A stretch of 64,000 nucleotides of DNA from Lysinibacillus xylanilyticus (GCF_001183605.1 NZ_LFXJ01000002.1:426375-490374); one strand, 5' to 3'; shown: positions 42,517-52,665, numbered from the stretch's first letter. Numbers and translations: made by a program. The notes: generated by a model not told the origin, from the sequence alone.

Positions 42517-42768
42517 CTTCTTTCAGCGAATGTTCTTTGTAGCGAAAGTGCAACGTTAGCTACAGGTATCCAAACACTCGCTGAAATAGAGGAACTCAGT
42601 CTAAGAACGCCAAATCCTGTGGCAATTTATCTGTTGCTGCCGCTGCGTTAGCACTACGCTTTCGCACAAAAAACATTTGTTGCTGCCGCTGCGCTTTCGC
42701 ACAAAAAACATCTGCAGGCATAAGCACAAAGCTGATTCCTGACGCAATTATGCCTAGGCATAATTGAT
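42514..42768 (+). repeat. Family-B repeat, long copy B12, starting on a stop codon
   Basis: TTTAACTTCTTTCAGCGAATG, GTAGCGAAAGTGCAACGTTAGC module, CACTCGCTGAAATAGAGGAA, CTCAGTCTAAGAACG block, two reverse modules (GCTGCGTTAGCACTACGC and GCTGCGCTTTCGCAC) and the ATTATGCCTAGGCATAAT palindrome. Confidence 0.82.
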
Positions 42769-42799
42769 CTATTCATTTGTACGTAGAATGAATATACTC

Positions 42800-42835
42800 T
42801 AAATCTCACCGTCAAAATTACGGTGAGATTTTTAT
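42800..42835 (+). terminator. Orphan terminator between repeats B12 and B13
   Basis: 12 bp perfect stem AAATCTCACCGT/ACGGTGAGATTT with T's; no gene directly before it. Confidence 0.75.
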
Positions 42836-42839
42836 CTTC

Positions 42840-43042
42840 ATTTAGTAATTGTTTTATGTAGCGAAAGCAAAGCGACAGCTACAGCTACAGAAGACTCTCA
42901 CCTTTAAATGTGATGAGTTGAATACGGATGTGGTACCTTTTCAGAGGGTATTCAAACACCAATTGAAATAGAGGATCTCAGGCTAAAAATTTCACATCCT
43001 CTCAAAATCTGGACTCAATTACGCCAAGGTGAAATTGATGTC
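42840..43042 (+). repeat. Family-B repeat, degenerate copy B13
   Basis: GTAGCGAAAGCAAAGCGACAG module, CTCTCACCTTTAAATGTGATGAG, GGGTATTCAAACACCAATTG, AGAGGATCTCAGGCTAAAA block and a decayed ATTACGCCAAGGTGAAAT end, just before ddl. Confidence 0.65.
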
Positions 43043-43103
43043 ATTTGTCAAGACGTTTCATGATAAACTAATAGTACTCAAGAAGTATGTGGAGGGCACA
43101 AAA

Positions 43104-44183
43104 ATGAAAAAAAGAATCGGTTTATTATACGGTGGAAAGTCAGCAGAGCATGAGGTGTCATTGTCGACAGCACGTGCAGTCACTGGAGCTTTGAATTTCG
43201 AGGAGTATGAAGTATATCCGATTTTCATTACACTTGAAGGGGAATGGCGCCGTGGTGAGCGTCTAAAAAAACCTGCAAGTACAATTGAAGAATTACAATT
43301 TGGTGATGATGCCACTATTTTAGAAAATAATATTACAAACTTTTTAATCGATAAAGATGGTGAATCTGTACAATTCGATGTAATTTTCCCATTACTTCAT
43401 GGTACTAATGGTGAAGATGGAACTGTTCAAGGTTTACTTGAGGTTTTAAATTTGCCTTATGTAGGAAATGGTGTGTTAGCATCAGCAACGGGTATGGATA
43501 AAGTAGTTATGAAGCAATTATTTGAAATTGCCGGCTTACCACAAGTGCCATATACGTACTTCATTCGTAGCGAATGGGCTAATGAACAGGAGGCTATCCT
43601 TGCTCGTTGTGAAGAAAAGTTGGAATGGCCGCTGTTTGTGAAACCTGCAAATTTGGGATCAAGTGTCGGAATTAACAAGGCAACAAATCGTGAAGAATTA
43701 GTGAAGGCTATCGAAATAGCCTTACAGTATGATCGTAAAATTGTAATTGAGCAAGGTATTGTCGCTCGTGAAATTGAACTAGCTGTGCTAGGAAATGATT
43801 TCCCTGAAGTTTCTGTACCGGGTGAAATTAAACCAGTAACTGAATTTTATGATTATGACTCTAAATATAAAGATGGCTCAACCGCCCTTATTATTCCAGC
43901 AGAGCTTCCTACTGAAACAGTTTCAAGCTTACAGGAGCTAGCAAAGCGTTCGTTCAAAGCTATTGATGGAAGCGGTTTAGTTCGTGCGGACTTTTTTGTG
44001 ACGGGCGATAACAGCATTTATATTAACGAAGTGAATACAATGCCAGGTTTTACACCTGTTAGCATGTATCCTCTTTTATGGCAGCATACAAATGTAAGCT
44101 ACCCAGAGCTGATTAATCGTCTGATTACACTAGCAATTGAGCGTTTTGAAGAAAAACAACAGCTTCACTATAAAAAAGACTGA
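43104..44183 (+). CDS. ddl: D-alanine--D-alanine ligase
   Basis: 359 aa ATP-grasp enzyme making D-Ala-D-Ala for peptidoglycan precursors from the D-Ala supplied by alr. Seen: LLYGGKSAEHEVSL, LLHGTNGEDGTVQG, PLFVKPANLGSSVGI, EYD-type dipeptide site (TEFYDYDSKY) and the metal triad region INEVNTMPGFTPVSMYP. The frame is open from GTG 43029 inside repeat B13, but GGAGGG before ATG 43104 sets the start. It forms a two-gene operon with murF (11 bp gap). Confidence 0.96.
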   Translation: MKKRIGLLYGGKSAEHEVSLSTARAVTGALNFEEYEVYPIFITLEGEWRRGERLKKPASTIEELQFGDDATILENNITNFLIDKDGESVQFDVIFPLLHGTNGEDGTVQGLLEVLNLPYVGNGVLASATGMDKVVMKQLFEIAGLPQVPYTYFIRSEWANEQEAILARCEEKLEWPLFVKPANLGSSVGINKATNREELVKAIEIALQYDRKIVIEQGIVAREIELAVLGNDFPEVSVPGEIKPVTEFYDYDSKYKDGSTALIIPAELPTETVSSLQELAKRSFKAIDGSGLVRADFFVTGDNSIYINEVNTMPGFTPVSMYPLLWQHTNVSYPELINRLITLAIERFEEKQQLHYKKD

Positions 44184-44194
44184 GTGGGATTATT

Positions 44195-45562
44195 GTGAAA
44201 AAAACATTAAAGCAGTTAGCTACATGGTTAAATGAAGATGTGCCAGTTTTTGGTGATACGGTCGTATCAGGAATTTCCATTGATACACGTACAATTCAAC
44301 AAGGGGACCTGTTTGTACCATTTCGTGGTGAGACGGCCAATGGACATAAATTTGTTATGCAGGCTTTTGAAAAAGGAGCAGGTGCTTCTCTTTGGCAGAA
44401 AGATGAACCAAATCCACCACAAGGTGTACCATTACTCTTTGTAGATGATCCAGAATTAGCGCTTCAGCAAATGGCTCGTGCCTATCGCAGTGAGCATAAA
44501 GCAAAATTTATTGGTATTACTGGTTCAAACGGTAAAACATCGACGAAAGATATTTTAGCAGGAACGCTAACACCATTTTTTAAAGTACAAAAGACAATTG
44601 GGAATTTTAATAATGAACTAGGTTTACCTATTACGGTTTTACAGCTAGATGAAGATACTGATGTCGCTGTACTTGAAATGGGAATGAGTGGTTTTGGTGA
44701 AATAGAATTTTTAACGAGGCTTGCTCGTCCACATATGACAGTGATTACAAATATAGGCGAGGCTCATATGCAAGATTTAGGCTCACGTGCAGGAATAGCT
44801 AAAGCCAAGTTTGAAATAATTCAAGGAATGCAACCGGATGGAGTGCTATTTTATGATGGAGATGAACCGCTGCTTCAAGAACTAGTTGCGAAAGAGCAGC
44901 AGCTAAATGCAGTGGCATTTGGTTTAGAGCATAGCAATCTATTGTATGCAGACAGTATTGAAGCAACTGCTGATGGTAGTGGCTTCTCTACACATGGTGT
45001 GATTGAAGGTGATTTCTTTATTTCCGTTCTCGGGAAGCATCAGGTGAAAAATACATTAGTCGCTATGTTAATATCTCAAAAGCTAGGTTTAAACGATGAC
45101 CAAATTCGTGCATCCTTAAAACAAGTAGCTCTTACGGATATGCGCATGCAACAAGTGAATGGATTAAATGGGGCATTGTTTATTAATGATGCATACAATG
45201 CTGCACCTACCTCTATGAAGGCTGCTATTCAATTTGTAGCATCGACAACGATTCGCCCAGAAAAATGGCTTGTGTTAGGTGATATGCTTGAACTTGGACC
45301 AAATGAAAAGCATTTCCATGAAGATTTATCGAAGGATATTCGTGCAGAAGAAATCGCTTATGTATGTTTATTTGGCCCACGAATGGCTTATTTAAATGAA
45401 GTCTTAAAAGAGCGTTTTGATGAGGAACATTTGCTATATGTTGAGGATGATTATACGCCAATTATCGAAAAACTACAGCAAGCTAACGAGGAGTCTATCG
45501 TTTTACTAAAAGGCTCTCGTGGTATGAAATTAGAAACAATCTTACGTACGTTTACGTCATAA
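44195..45562 (+). CDS. murF: UDP-MurNAc-tripeptide--D-Ala-D-Ala ligase
   Basis: 455 aa Mur ligase adding the Ddl product to UDP-MurNAc-tripeptide. P-loop GITGSNGKTSTKD near residue 110, then NFNNELGLP, VLEMGMSGFGEIEFL and INDAYNAAPTSMKAA. GTG start with a weak GAGTGGGA site, consistent with coupling to ddl. Consecutive steps of the same pathway, so co-expression is expected. Confidence 0.96.
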   Translation: MKKTLKQLATWLNEDVPVFGDTVVSGISIDTRTIQQGDLFVPFRGETANGHKFVMQAFEKGAGASLWQKDEPNPPQGVPLLFVDDPELALQQMARAYRSEHKAKFIGITGSNGKTSTKDILAGTLTPFFKVQKTIGNFNNELGLPITVLQLDEDTDVAVLEMGMSGFGEIEFLTRLARPHMTVITNIGEAHMQDLGSRAGIAKAKFEIIQGMQPDGVLFYDGDEPLLQELVAKEQQLNAVAFGLEHSNLLYADSIEATADGSGFSTHGVIEGDFFISVLGKHQVKNTLVAMLISQKLGLNDDQIRASLKQVALTDMRMQQVNGLNGALFINDAYNAAPTSMKAAIQFVASTTIRPEKWLVLGDMLELGPNEKHFHEDLSKDIRAEEIAYVCLFGPRMAYLNEVLKERFDEEHLLYVEDDYTPIIEKLQQANEESIVLLKGSRGMKLETILRTFTS

Positions 45563-45569
45563 AATGAAA

Positions 45570-45606
45570 CAAGGAATCGGTGGGACATTCTCTCGCCGAT
45601 TCTTTC
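45570..45606 (+). terminator. Terminator of ddl-murF
   Basis: 8 bp stem GGAATCGG/CCGATTCT-type followed by TTTC; moderate strength. Confidence 0.65.
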
Positions 45607-45648
45607 AATTCTTGATTTAAATGAGTTACACATTTAGAGGTGAAAATA

Positions 45649-46341
45649 ATGTCAGTAGGTGTGTTATGTATACATGGATTTTCAGGCGGACCTTATGAAG
45701 TAGAACCTTTTACTACCTATTTACGTACGCATACAAATTGGCTGATTGAAGAACCTACTTTGTCAGGGCATGGGGAGGAATTACAAATGCGTGGTTACAC
45801 CGCTAAGCATTGGTTAATGGATGCCGAGCTCGCTTTTCGTGCTCTTGCTAAAAAAGTAGATGAAGTAATAGTAGTTGGGTTTTCAATGGGTGGCATTATA
45901 GCGCTTTATTTAGCTAAACGTTATAAAGTGAAAAAGCTTGTTTTACTAAGTGCTGCTGCCAAGTATGTGAGTCCGAAGCAACTGGTCAAAGATTTTAAAG
46001 TGCTTGCCACTGAGGCGTATCATCGTAATCTGTCTAATAATGAGCTGTATTTACGATACCGACATAAGTTTAATCATGTGCCACTATCGTCAACGATAGA
46101 ATTCATGAAGCTTGTTCGAATGGTGGAGCCGTATTATAAGGATATTAAAGTTCCGGTGTATATTGTACAAGGAAAATTAGACGGAATAGTGCCATATCAT
46201 ACCGCTCAATTTTTATATGATCAATTAACCTCAAACGATAAAACTTTGTATATTTCTGATAAAGGGAAGCATCATATATGTTATGGTGAAGATTACTCTG
46301 AATGGTTTTCTTGCGTTTTGTCGTTTTTAAAGAGTGCGTAA
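45649..46341 (+). CDS. Alpha/beta hydrolase, carboxylesterase/monoacylglycerol lipase type
   Basis: 230 aa. Oxyanion loop LCIHGFSGGPYEV, nucleophile elbow VGFSMGGIIA, acid loop VQGKLDGIVPY and catalytic His near SDKGKHHICYG. This is the compact esterase type (Est30/YvaK-like) acting on short or medium acyl esters in the cytoplasm. ATG 45649 follows AGAGGTG; the GTG at 45640 is inside that site. Confidence 0.88.
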   Translation: MSVGVLCIHGFSGGPYEVEPFTTYLRTHTNWLIEEPTLSGHGEELQMRGYTAKHWLMDAELAFRALAKKVDEVIVVGFSMGGIIALYLAKRYKVKKLVLLSAAAKYVSPKQLVKDFKVLATEAYHRNLSNNELYLRYRHKFNHVPLSSTIEFMKLVRMVEPYYKDIKVPVYIVQGKLDGIVPYHTAQFLYDQLTSNDKTLYISDKGKHHICYGEDYSEWFSCVLSFLKSA

Positions 46342-46432
46342 AGTAGTCAGATTATTACGACTCATGCGTTATCGTTGCATACGTTTTAATCCCATGTTAG
46401 ACTAGTGTAAGCAATGGATACATTTTGTGCGA

Positions 46433-46468
46433 AGACTCTTCATATTTGATTGAAGAGTACTTTTTTTT
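46433..46468 (+). terminator. Terminator after the esterase gene
   Basis: 8 bp stem ACTCTTCA/TGAAGAGT with T8. Confidence 0.75.
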
Positions 46469-46691
46469 GAACACAACGGTTTTATTCTAAAGTGAATAAT
46501 TACGACAGAATCAAACCGCTCGGTAAAGACCGGGCTTTCCTTTTCATATAAGAGAGCTCTATGTGACATCATATAGAGAAAAATTTTAAGTAACGGAAAC
46601 GTTCCAAAACACAGGCTCGAATTTGCCGACAACTTCATCTGAAAATGTAACCATTTGTCAACTTAAAAGCAAAAAAAGGAGATTGAGAAGT
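46469..46691 (+). promoter_or_regulatory. Leader of the DEAD-box helicase gene
   Basis: About 220 bp with no gene. GAAAGCCCGGTCTTTACCGAG-type pairing is possible around 46515-46541 (CCGCTCGGTAAAGACCGGGC). Long structured leaders are common before cold-responsive DEAD-box helicase genes, but I see no recognisable riboswitch. Confidence 0.35.
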
Positions 46692-48257
46692 TTGACAAAT
46701 TTTTCAGAATTAAATATTAGCGAATCTACATTACGCTCAGTAAAGCGTATGGGATTTGAAGAAGCAACACCAATCCAAGAAGGTACTATTCGTTTTGCTA
46801 TTGAAGGCCGTGACGTGTTAGGTCAAGCGCAAACGGGTACAGGTAAAACTGCCGCTTTCGGGATTCCACTTATCGAAAAAATTGACCCAAAAAACCCTAA
46901 TATCCAAGCATTAGTAATTGCTCCAACTCGTGAATTAGCGATTCAAGTTTCAGAAGAGCTATATAAAATTGGTTATGATAAACGTGTGAAATTATTATCA
47001 GTTTACGGTGGCCAAGAAATCGGCCGTCAAATCCGTGCGCTGAAAAATAAACCTCAAATTATCGTAGGTACACCTGGTCGTATAATTGACCATATTAATC
47101 GTCGTACTTTAAAATTAGAAGATGTTCAAACATTGGTACTTGATGAAGCTGATGAAATGTTAAACATGGGCTTTATCGATGATATTAATTCAATCTTAGA
47201 AAATGTGCCTTCTGAACGTCAAACATTATTGTTCTCAGCAACAATGCCACCAGCAATCCGTAAAATTGCTGAAACATTTATGCATGATCCAGAAATCGTA
47301 AAAATTAAAGCGAAAGAATTAACAGTTGATAACATCGATCAATATTTTGTGAAGTCTGCTGAACGTGAAAAATTCGACATTTTATCTCGTTTATTAAACG
47401 TCCACCAACCAGAACTTGCTATCATCTTTGGACGTACAAAACGTCGCGTGGATGAGCTTGCACAAGCGTTATCAATTCGTGGTTACCTTGCTGAAGGAAT
47501 CCATGGTGATTTAAGCCAAGCGAAACGTATTTCTGTGTTACGTCAATTTAAAGAAAATAAAATTGATATTCTTGTGGCAACAGATGTAGCTGCTCGTGGG
47601 CTTGATATTTCTGGTGTAACACATGTTTATAACTTTGATATTCCTCAAGATCCTGAGTCTTATGTTCACCGTATTGGTCGTACAGGTCGTGCAGGTAAAT
47701 CAGGACTTGCAGTAACATTTGTAACACCACGCGAAATGGGTTACCTACGTATTGTAGAAGAAACAACGAAAAAACGTATGACACCACTTCAACCACCAAC
47801 ATCGGACGAAGCTTTAGTGGGTCAACAACGCCTATCTATGGAGACACTAGAAGGTCTTATTGCGAACAATGATTTAGGTGATTATCGTATACTTGCGACA
47901 GAATTACTTGAAAACCATGATGCAATCGATGTTGTAGCTGCTGCACTTCGTTCATTAACAAAAGAGCCAGATGACTCGCCAGTAACAATTACTGAAGAAC
48001 GACCATTACCAATGCGTCGTGAGCGTTCTGGTAACCGTGGCGGAGGAGATCGTGGACGCGGCGGTAATCGTAACTTTAACGGACGTCGTGATGGCGGACG
48101 TGGCGGAGATCGTCGTGGAGGACGCGGCGGAGAGCGTCGAGATGGCGGACGCGGCGGAGAGCGTCGAGATGGCGGACGCAGCGGAGAGCGTCGAGATGGC
48201 GGACGCCGTGAAGGTGGACAAGGTCGTTCACGCGCACCACGTCGACACGAGGACTAA
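46692..48257 (+). CDS. cshA: DEAD-box RNA helicase CshA
   Basis: 521 aa. Motifs: EEATPIQ (Q motif), AQTGTGKT (Walker A), PTRELA, GTPGR, DEAD, SAT, then domain 2 with [10 protein letters not shown] and HRIGRTGR. The C-terminal tail (about 440-521) is RGG-type, including 27 bp tandem units encoding GGRGGERRD, for RNA binding. CshA helps unwind RNA in the degradosome, ribosome assembly and cold adaptation. TTG 46692 is chosen because AGGAGA is 9 bases upstream and the protein then begins like B. subtilis CshA; the frame is open from ATG 46623. Confidence 0.94.
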   Translation: MTNFSELNISESTLRSVKRMGFEEATPIQEGTIRFAIEGRDVLGQAQTGTGKTAAFGIPLIEKIDPKNPNIQALVIAPTRELAIQVSEELYKIGYDKRVKLLSVYGGQEIGRQIRALKNKPQIIVGTPGRIIDHINRRTLKLEDVQTLVLDEADEMLNMGFIDDINSILENVPSERQTLLFSATMPPAIRKIAETFMHDPEIVKIKAKELTVDNIDQYFVKSAEREKFDILSRLLNVHQPELAIIFGRTKRRVDELAQALSIRGYLAEGIHGDLSQAKRISVLRQFKENKIDILVATDVAARGLDISGVTHVYNFDIPQDPESYVHRIGRTGRAGKSGLAVTFVTPREMGYLRIVEETTKKRMTPLQPPTSDEALVGQQRLSMETLEGLIANNDLGDYRILATELLENHDAIDVVAAALRSLTKEPDDSPVTITEERPLPMRRERSGNRGGGDRGRGGNRNFNGRRDGGRGGDRRGGRGGERRDGGRGGERRDGGRSGERRDGGRREGGQGRSRAPRRHED

Positions 48258-48285
48258 CTTTAACTTTATCTTCATCAAAATGATT

Positions 48286-48320
48286 AAACCTTACAGTCAA
48301 AGTGCTGTAAGGTTTTTTTT
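48286..48320 (+). terminator. Terminator of cshA
   Basis: 11 bp perfect stem AAACCTTACAG/CTGTAAGGTTT and T8. Confidence 0.9.
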
Positions 48321-48538
48321 ACTTCTTTCAGCGGGTGTCCAAGCACCCGCTGAATAGAGGAACTCAGTCTAAGAACGCCATGTCCTGTGAAACACATTGC
48401 TGCCACAACGTTTCGCTGCGCTTTCGCACAAAAAACATTTGCTGCTGTCGCTACGTTTCACTGCACTTTCGCACAAAAAAATATGCAGGCCTAAGCACAA
48501 AGCCGATTCCGGACGCAATTACGCCAAGGCGAATTTGA
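48318..48538 (+). repeat. Family-B repeat, long copy B14
   Basis: TTTACTTCTTTCAGCGGGTG directly abutting the cshA terminator T run; CACCCGCTGAATAGAGGAAC; CTCAGTCTAAGAACG; two reverse modules in ACAACGTTTCGCTGCGC variants; decayed end ATTACGCCAAGGCGAAT. Confidence 0.78.
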
Positions 48539-48602
48539 TATAATTTGAAACAAAAAGATAACTGATTACGTATACGTAGTTAAAGAAAGAGAGGGAATGA
48601 AA

Positions 48603-49082
48603 TTGAGAACAGAGCCAATGCATAAAATTTCCAGGAAAGGGTTAACGGTGTGGCGTTTATATGGTGTATTACAAACGTTATTACTTTTGATTGTAGCGGC
48701 GGCCGCATGCTACGGCACCTATTATTTTGAATGGCCATCATTTATTTATTTCATTGCAGTTGCTGTAGTCATACTTAGTGCTGTCTTATCTACTTATCTA
48801 TTTCCAAAGATAAGATGGGAACGCTGGCGCTACGAGGTGCGTGACAATGAGATTGAGGTGCAACATGGTTTATTCGTTGTTAAACGTACACTTATTCCAA
48901 TGGTTCGCGTACAGCATGTTGATACGACGCAAGGACCGATATTAAAAAAATACGGTTTAGGTAATATTTCAATATCTACTGCAGCAACTGTACATACAAT
49001 TCCTGCACTTGTGATGGACGAGGCTGATGGACTTCGAGCACGTATTTCGGAATTAGCAAGGGTGGCGGAAGATGATGTCTAA
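48603..49082 (+). CDS. ydbS: bPH2-domain membrane protein YdbS
   Basis: 159 aa: two N-terminal membrane helices (about 18-62) and a bacterial PH-like domain (about 75-150; WRYEVRDNEIEVQHGLFVVKRTLIPMVRVQHVDT). Start TTG 48603 is preferred because GAGAGGGA is well spaced and the protein then aligns with B. subtilis YdbS from residue 1 and has the same length. Its end overlaps the next gene by 11 bp. In B. subtilis ydbS-ydbT affect resistance to antimicrobial peptides and are partly sigma-W controlled; function here is inferred. Confidence 0.88.
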   Translation: MRTEPMHKISRKGLTVWRLYGVLQTLLLLIVAAAACYGTYYFEWPSFIYFIAVAVVILSAVLSTYLFPKIRWERWRYEVRDNEIEVQHGLFVVKRTLIPMVRVQHVDTTQGPILKKYGLGNISISTAATVHTIPALVMDEADGLRARISELARVAEDDV

Positions 49083-50542
49083 GGAAATTAATCGTTTACA
49101 CCCGATCTCGGCTATTATTACAAGTACGAAAGCATTAAAAAGTATGATTTTCCCGTTGGTTATTATTATTATAACTAATGGTTTTCACTTCTCCTTTAAT
49201 TTCCATAGTGATAATTTTTGGCGGACGATTTTCTTATTCGGTATATGGGGAGTAGGGGCCATACTTGCGTTTGTTAGTGGCATTGTTAAATGGCGTACCT
49301 TTGTATATTGGTTTGAAGATGGTGAATTGCGTGTAAAGTACGGTTTGTTCGTTAAAAAGAAACGTTATATCCCATTTGAACGTATTCAGAGCTTAAATTA
49401 CAATGAGGGTATTTTTCATCGAATATTTGGCTTAGTAAAAGTTCAGGTTGAAACTGCGGGAAGTAAGGATAGAAAGCCTGAGGTAGAGTTGACGGCTATA
49501 CGTAAGGCAGCGGCAGATGTAATAGAGCTGGAAATGCGCCGTGCAAAGAACCAAGTAAATGAACAGATGAATGATGAACATTCGCTAATAGAGGAAGTAC
49601 CAGTTCCAACTATTTATCATATGTCGATACGTGATTTACTTATATTGGCCATAACTTCAGGTGGAATTGGGGTCGTTTTGTCCGGGGTAGCAGCAATCAT
49701 CTCTCAGCTTTCAGATATAATCCCATATGAAGAGATTTTTAACGAGCTAGCTGATTTTGCGAAAATTGGTGCATTTTTAGTTGCACTAACTGTGATAGTC
49801 AGCCTTATTGTGGCATGGTTTGTGTCATTTGTTATTACACTGATCAATTATTATGAATATACAGTCCGAATTGAAGATGAAAAGCTTATTATTACAAAAG
49901 GGCTAATTGAGAAGAAGCGAATTACTTTACCGTTAAATAGAATTCAGGCGATTCGTATTGTAGAGAATCCAGTGCGTCAATTATTTGGCTTTGCAACAGT
50001 TGTTGTTGAAAGTGCTGGAGGCAATGGTGAGGAGGGGAAGGATAAAAAAATTACTCTGTTCCCTCTTAATTAAGAAGCAAGATTGCTTGGAAACGCTAGA
50101 GCAACTTTTCCCGGATATAAATTGGCGACCAGAATTTATTTATTCACCAAAACGAGCTCGTTCAACTTTTTACCGAATTGATTTTGTTTGGCTCATACCT
50201 ATAATTGGTGCAAGTAGTTATTTCTTATATCCGTATGGACTACTTTCTTTATTATTAATTCCATTAACAATATTAATTGGTATTTGGCAACATAAAGCAG
50301 CTGGTTATATGATAGATGGAAAGCAACTAACTATGCGATATCGTGTGTTCAGTCGTATAACGTTTTTTATGGAGAAAAAACGTATACAATCTATTGGGAC
50401 TACTCAAACGTATTTCCAAAAAAGAAAGAAGGTTATGACTGTAAAAGCGACGGTCATGTCAGGCATGACTGGTATGACAGGGAATGTACGAAGCTTAGAG
50501 CAGCAAGATGCTGAAACAATATTATCTTGGTATGAACATTGA
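49072..50542 (+). pseudogene. ydbT: bPH2-domain membrane protein YdbT, broken by a +1 frameshift
   Basis: Two overlapping frames together give the expected YdbT of about 489 aa. The first (49072-50073) holds two bPH2 repeats (RVKYGLFVKKKRYIPFERIQ; LIITKGLIEKKRITLPLNRI) and ends abruptly after KITLFPLN. The second continues KKQDCLETLEQLFPDINWRP, two membrane helices and a third PH-like repeat. Deleting one base in CTTAATTAAG (50063-50072) restores FPLIKKQD and a continuous reading frame. No slippery site or stimulatory structure is evident, and the local sequence is not a homopolymer. It is either a real recent mutation or a sequencing error; a split but partly functional protein is possible. 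Confidence 0.82.
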
Positions 50543-50656
50543 AAGTAGTGGTTTAGCTAATCCTTACAATTAATAGGGGGGATTAGCCTTTTTTAACTAT
50601 AATTATGGAAAAATACTGTTTATAATAGAATAAATCAAACAAAAGGGGTGGTAATT

Positions 50657-51232
50657 TTGTTTAAATATGATATTAATAAGAACACGTATTTAAAATTGTT
50701 GGATTTAAGTGACGTAGATGAATTATTCGAGTTGACGGATCGTTCAAGGGATACGTTGCGAGAATGGTTACCTTTTGTGGATGATGTGAAAACAGTAGCG
50801 GATACAGAGCGATTTGTAAGAGATGCGATGCAACAATACGCGGATAATAATGGCCTACAAGCGGGGATATATTATGAGGGGAAACTTGCGGGAGTGATTG
50901 GCTACCATCAAGTGAATTGGCAGCATAAATGGACAAGTATCGGATATTGGTTAGGTAAGGAATTTGTTGGTAAGGGCTTAGTCACAAATTCTATGAAAGC
51001 ATTTATTGATTATGCTTTTAGCTATCTGAAGTTAAATCGCATTGAAGTGCGAGTAGCGGTAGGAAATATTCGAAGCCGCACAATTCCGAAAGTGTTAGGT
51101 TTTCATGAAGAGGGACGTTTAAGAGATGCGGAGTGGCTTTATGATCATCATGTAGACCAAGTTGTCTATGGCTTAACAGCAGTTGAATGGAAAAAAATAA
51201 AGGCAGCGAAAGAGGATACGGTAGCACTTTGA
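50657..51232 (+). CDS. GNAT acetyltransferase, RimJ/RimL-like
   Basis: 191 aa. Typical of ribosomal-protein-serine acetyltransferases such as YdaF: YDINKNTYLKLLDLSDVDELFELTDRSRDTLREWLPF at the N-terminus, IGYWLGKEFVGKGLVTNSMKAFIDYAF (acetyl-CoA loop), NRIEVRVAVGNIRSRTIPKVLGF and EEGRLRDAEW. Real substrate unknown. TTG 50657 has AAAGGGGTGG upstream; GTG 50648 lies within that site. Confidence 0.88.
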   Translation: MFKYDINKNTYLKLLDLSDVDELFELTDRSRDTLREWLPFVDDVKTVADTERFVRDAMQQYADNNGLQAGIYYEGKLAGVIGYHQVNWQHKWTSIGYWLGKEFVGKGLVTNSMKAFIDYAFSYLKLNRIEVRVAVGNIRSRTIPKVLGFHEEGRLRDAEWLYDHHVDQVVYGLTAVEWKKIKAAKEDTVAL

Positions 51233-51266
51233 AATAAAATTGACGAATTGCATATCACTCTAGTAT

Positions 51267-51320
51267 AAAAAAAGAGGAGCAATCCGCGATAATAGCTTAT
51301 AACGGAGGATTGCTCCTTTT
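51267..51320. terminator. Bidirectional terminator between GNAT and rhomboid genes
   Basis: 11 bp stem AGGAGCAATCC/GGATTGCTCCT with A7 on one side and TTTT on the other. Confidence 0.85.
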
Positions 51321-51327
51321 GTACCTA

Positions 51328-51948
51328 TTACTTACCCGCCATCTTTTGTTTACGCCAGCTTAAAATTCTTTTTGGATGTAAGTAAACGAGTCCAAGAAGG
51401 AAACCTGCTACTAAGCCGCCTAAGTGAGCATAGACATTCACATTCGACTGTAGGAAAGTCATGATAACGCTGATTACAATGATAGGCAAAATAAGTTTAC
51501 GAAGCATCGGCATTGTACGACGTGTATAGTAGACAAGTGCTCCGAAAGCTCCGAATATTCCAAAAACAGCTCCACTTGCACCAAGACTTACATAGTCACT
51601 ATCATAAAGTAGATAGGTTGCCATGTTGCCAATAATACCAGACATTAAATAAATTGTAATAAAACGTGCCTTGCCAGCAATTCTTTCAAGCTCTGGTCCG
51701 AATAAATACAGTGAAAACGTATTAAAGAAAACGTGCAAAAAGCCAGCATGTAAAAATATTGCAGTGAAAACACGCCACCATTCACCAGATCGTATAAGGA
51801 AGTTTGCTTGAACTCCGTAATTCAATACATTTTCTCCTACTCCAGGTAAAATAGTTAGTACATAAACAATTAAATTAACCGCTATTAATGTTGAAACAAT
51901 CGGATAATACTTTGTATATTGCTTAAAATTTTCTGTTCTACTAAACAT
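51328..51948 (-). CDS. Rhomboid-family intramembrane serine protease
   Basis: 206 aa, six helices. Catalytic Ser in GASGAVFGIFGAFGALVYY, catalytic His in AHLGGLVAGFLLGLVYL, and the helix-2 FLHAGFLHVFFNTFSLYLFGPELE motif. It cleaves membrane segments of other proteins; the substrate is unknown. AGGTGGAG ribosome site; divergent from acpS, as in B. subtilis for ydcA-ydcB. Confidence 0.94.
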   Translation of the reverse strand: MFSRTENFKQYTKYYPIVSTLIAVNLIVYVLTILPGVGENVLNYGVQANFLIRSGEWWRVFTAIFLHAGFLHVFFNTFSLYLFGPELERIAGKARFITIYLMSGIIGNMATYLLYDSDYVSLGASGAVFGIFGAFGALVYYTRRTMPMLRKLILPIIVISVIMTFLQSNVNVYAHLGGLVAGFLLGLVYLHPKRILSWRKQKMAGK

Positions 51949-52012
51949 AACTCCACCTCAATTTACAATCATTATACATGGCTTTTAAGAAATAGGAAAA
52001 GGAGAAGTTCAA

Positions 52013-52366
52013 ATGATTAAAGGAATTGGTCTCGACATTGTAGAAATTGACCGTATTGCTAAAGCAATGAGAAGAACAAATAAATTTAAAGATCGCATTT
52101 TAACTGAAAAGGAAAGAGTTTTGTTTGATGCACATTCAGAAACTCGTAAAATAGAATTTTTAGCCGGACGATTCGCTTCAAAAGAAGCATTTTCAAAGGC
52201 ATTAGGAACTGGTATTGGTGAAGAATGTAAGCTTCATGATATTGAAGTTTTAAGAGGGGAAGCAGGAAATCCAGTTTTATATTTCAAAGGACAGCTTGTA
52301 AATGGATTTGTAAGTATAACACATTCCAAGCAATACGCTGCGGCACAAGTAATATTATTACAATAA
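52013..52366 (+). CDS. acpS: Holo-[acyl-carrier-protein] synthase
   Basis: 117 aa phosphopantetheinyl transferase loading ACP for fatty acid synthesis. MIKGIGLDIVEIDRI carries metal ligand D8, FAGRFASKEAFSKALGTG-type motif carries the Glu, and SITHSKQYAAAQV ends the fold. GGAGAAG ribosome site. Followed by ydcC-alr as in B. subtilis, with repeat B15 in the gap. Confidence 0.95.
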   Translation: MIKGIGLDIVEIDRIAKAMRRTNKFKDRILTEKERVLFDAHSETRKIEFLAGRFASKEAFSKALGTGIGEECKLHDIEVLRGEAGNPVLYFKGQLVNGFVSITHSKQYAAAQVILLQ

Positions 52367-52421
52367 ATAATGATAAACAAAGCTTTCGCCATATAAAATA
52401 TTAAAAAGGCTCATCACCAAC

Positions 52422-52552
52422 TGTGACATCCGCCGGAGGCTTTGGGCCAACGTGATGTTGGTCACTCAGTCGTTGCCACAGGACGTGTCGTTCTTAGACT
52501 GAGTTCCTCTATTTTTAGCCATTGTTCAAACACCTGCTGAAAGAAGTTAAAA
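52422..52552 (-). repeat. Family-B repeat, copy B15 (reverse orientation)
   Basis: GTGACATCCGCCGGAGGCTT, the GCCACAGGACGTGTCGTTCTT and AGACTGAGTTCCTC blocks in reverse, ending AACACCTGCTGAAAGAAGTTAA. No core module. Confidence 0.72.
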
Positions 52553-52665
52553 GTAAATAAATTTCTGAGTGAAGATAAATATATTGCCCTTATTCAAATG
52601 ACATAACTGACAAATACGGTTCATATATTGTCGTAGTGGATTTGAAAGAAGGAAAGGGTGAAAGC

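Noticed and set aside
48006..48357. ORFs in other frames of the cshA tail
   Set aside because: They are shadows of the [15 protein letters not shown] tandem repeats.
50045..50072. Programmed +1 frameshift in ydbT
   Set aside because: No slow codon or stop context or structure known for programmed shifting; a simple one-base insertion explains it better.
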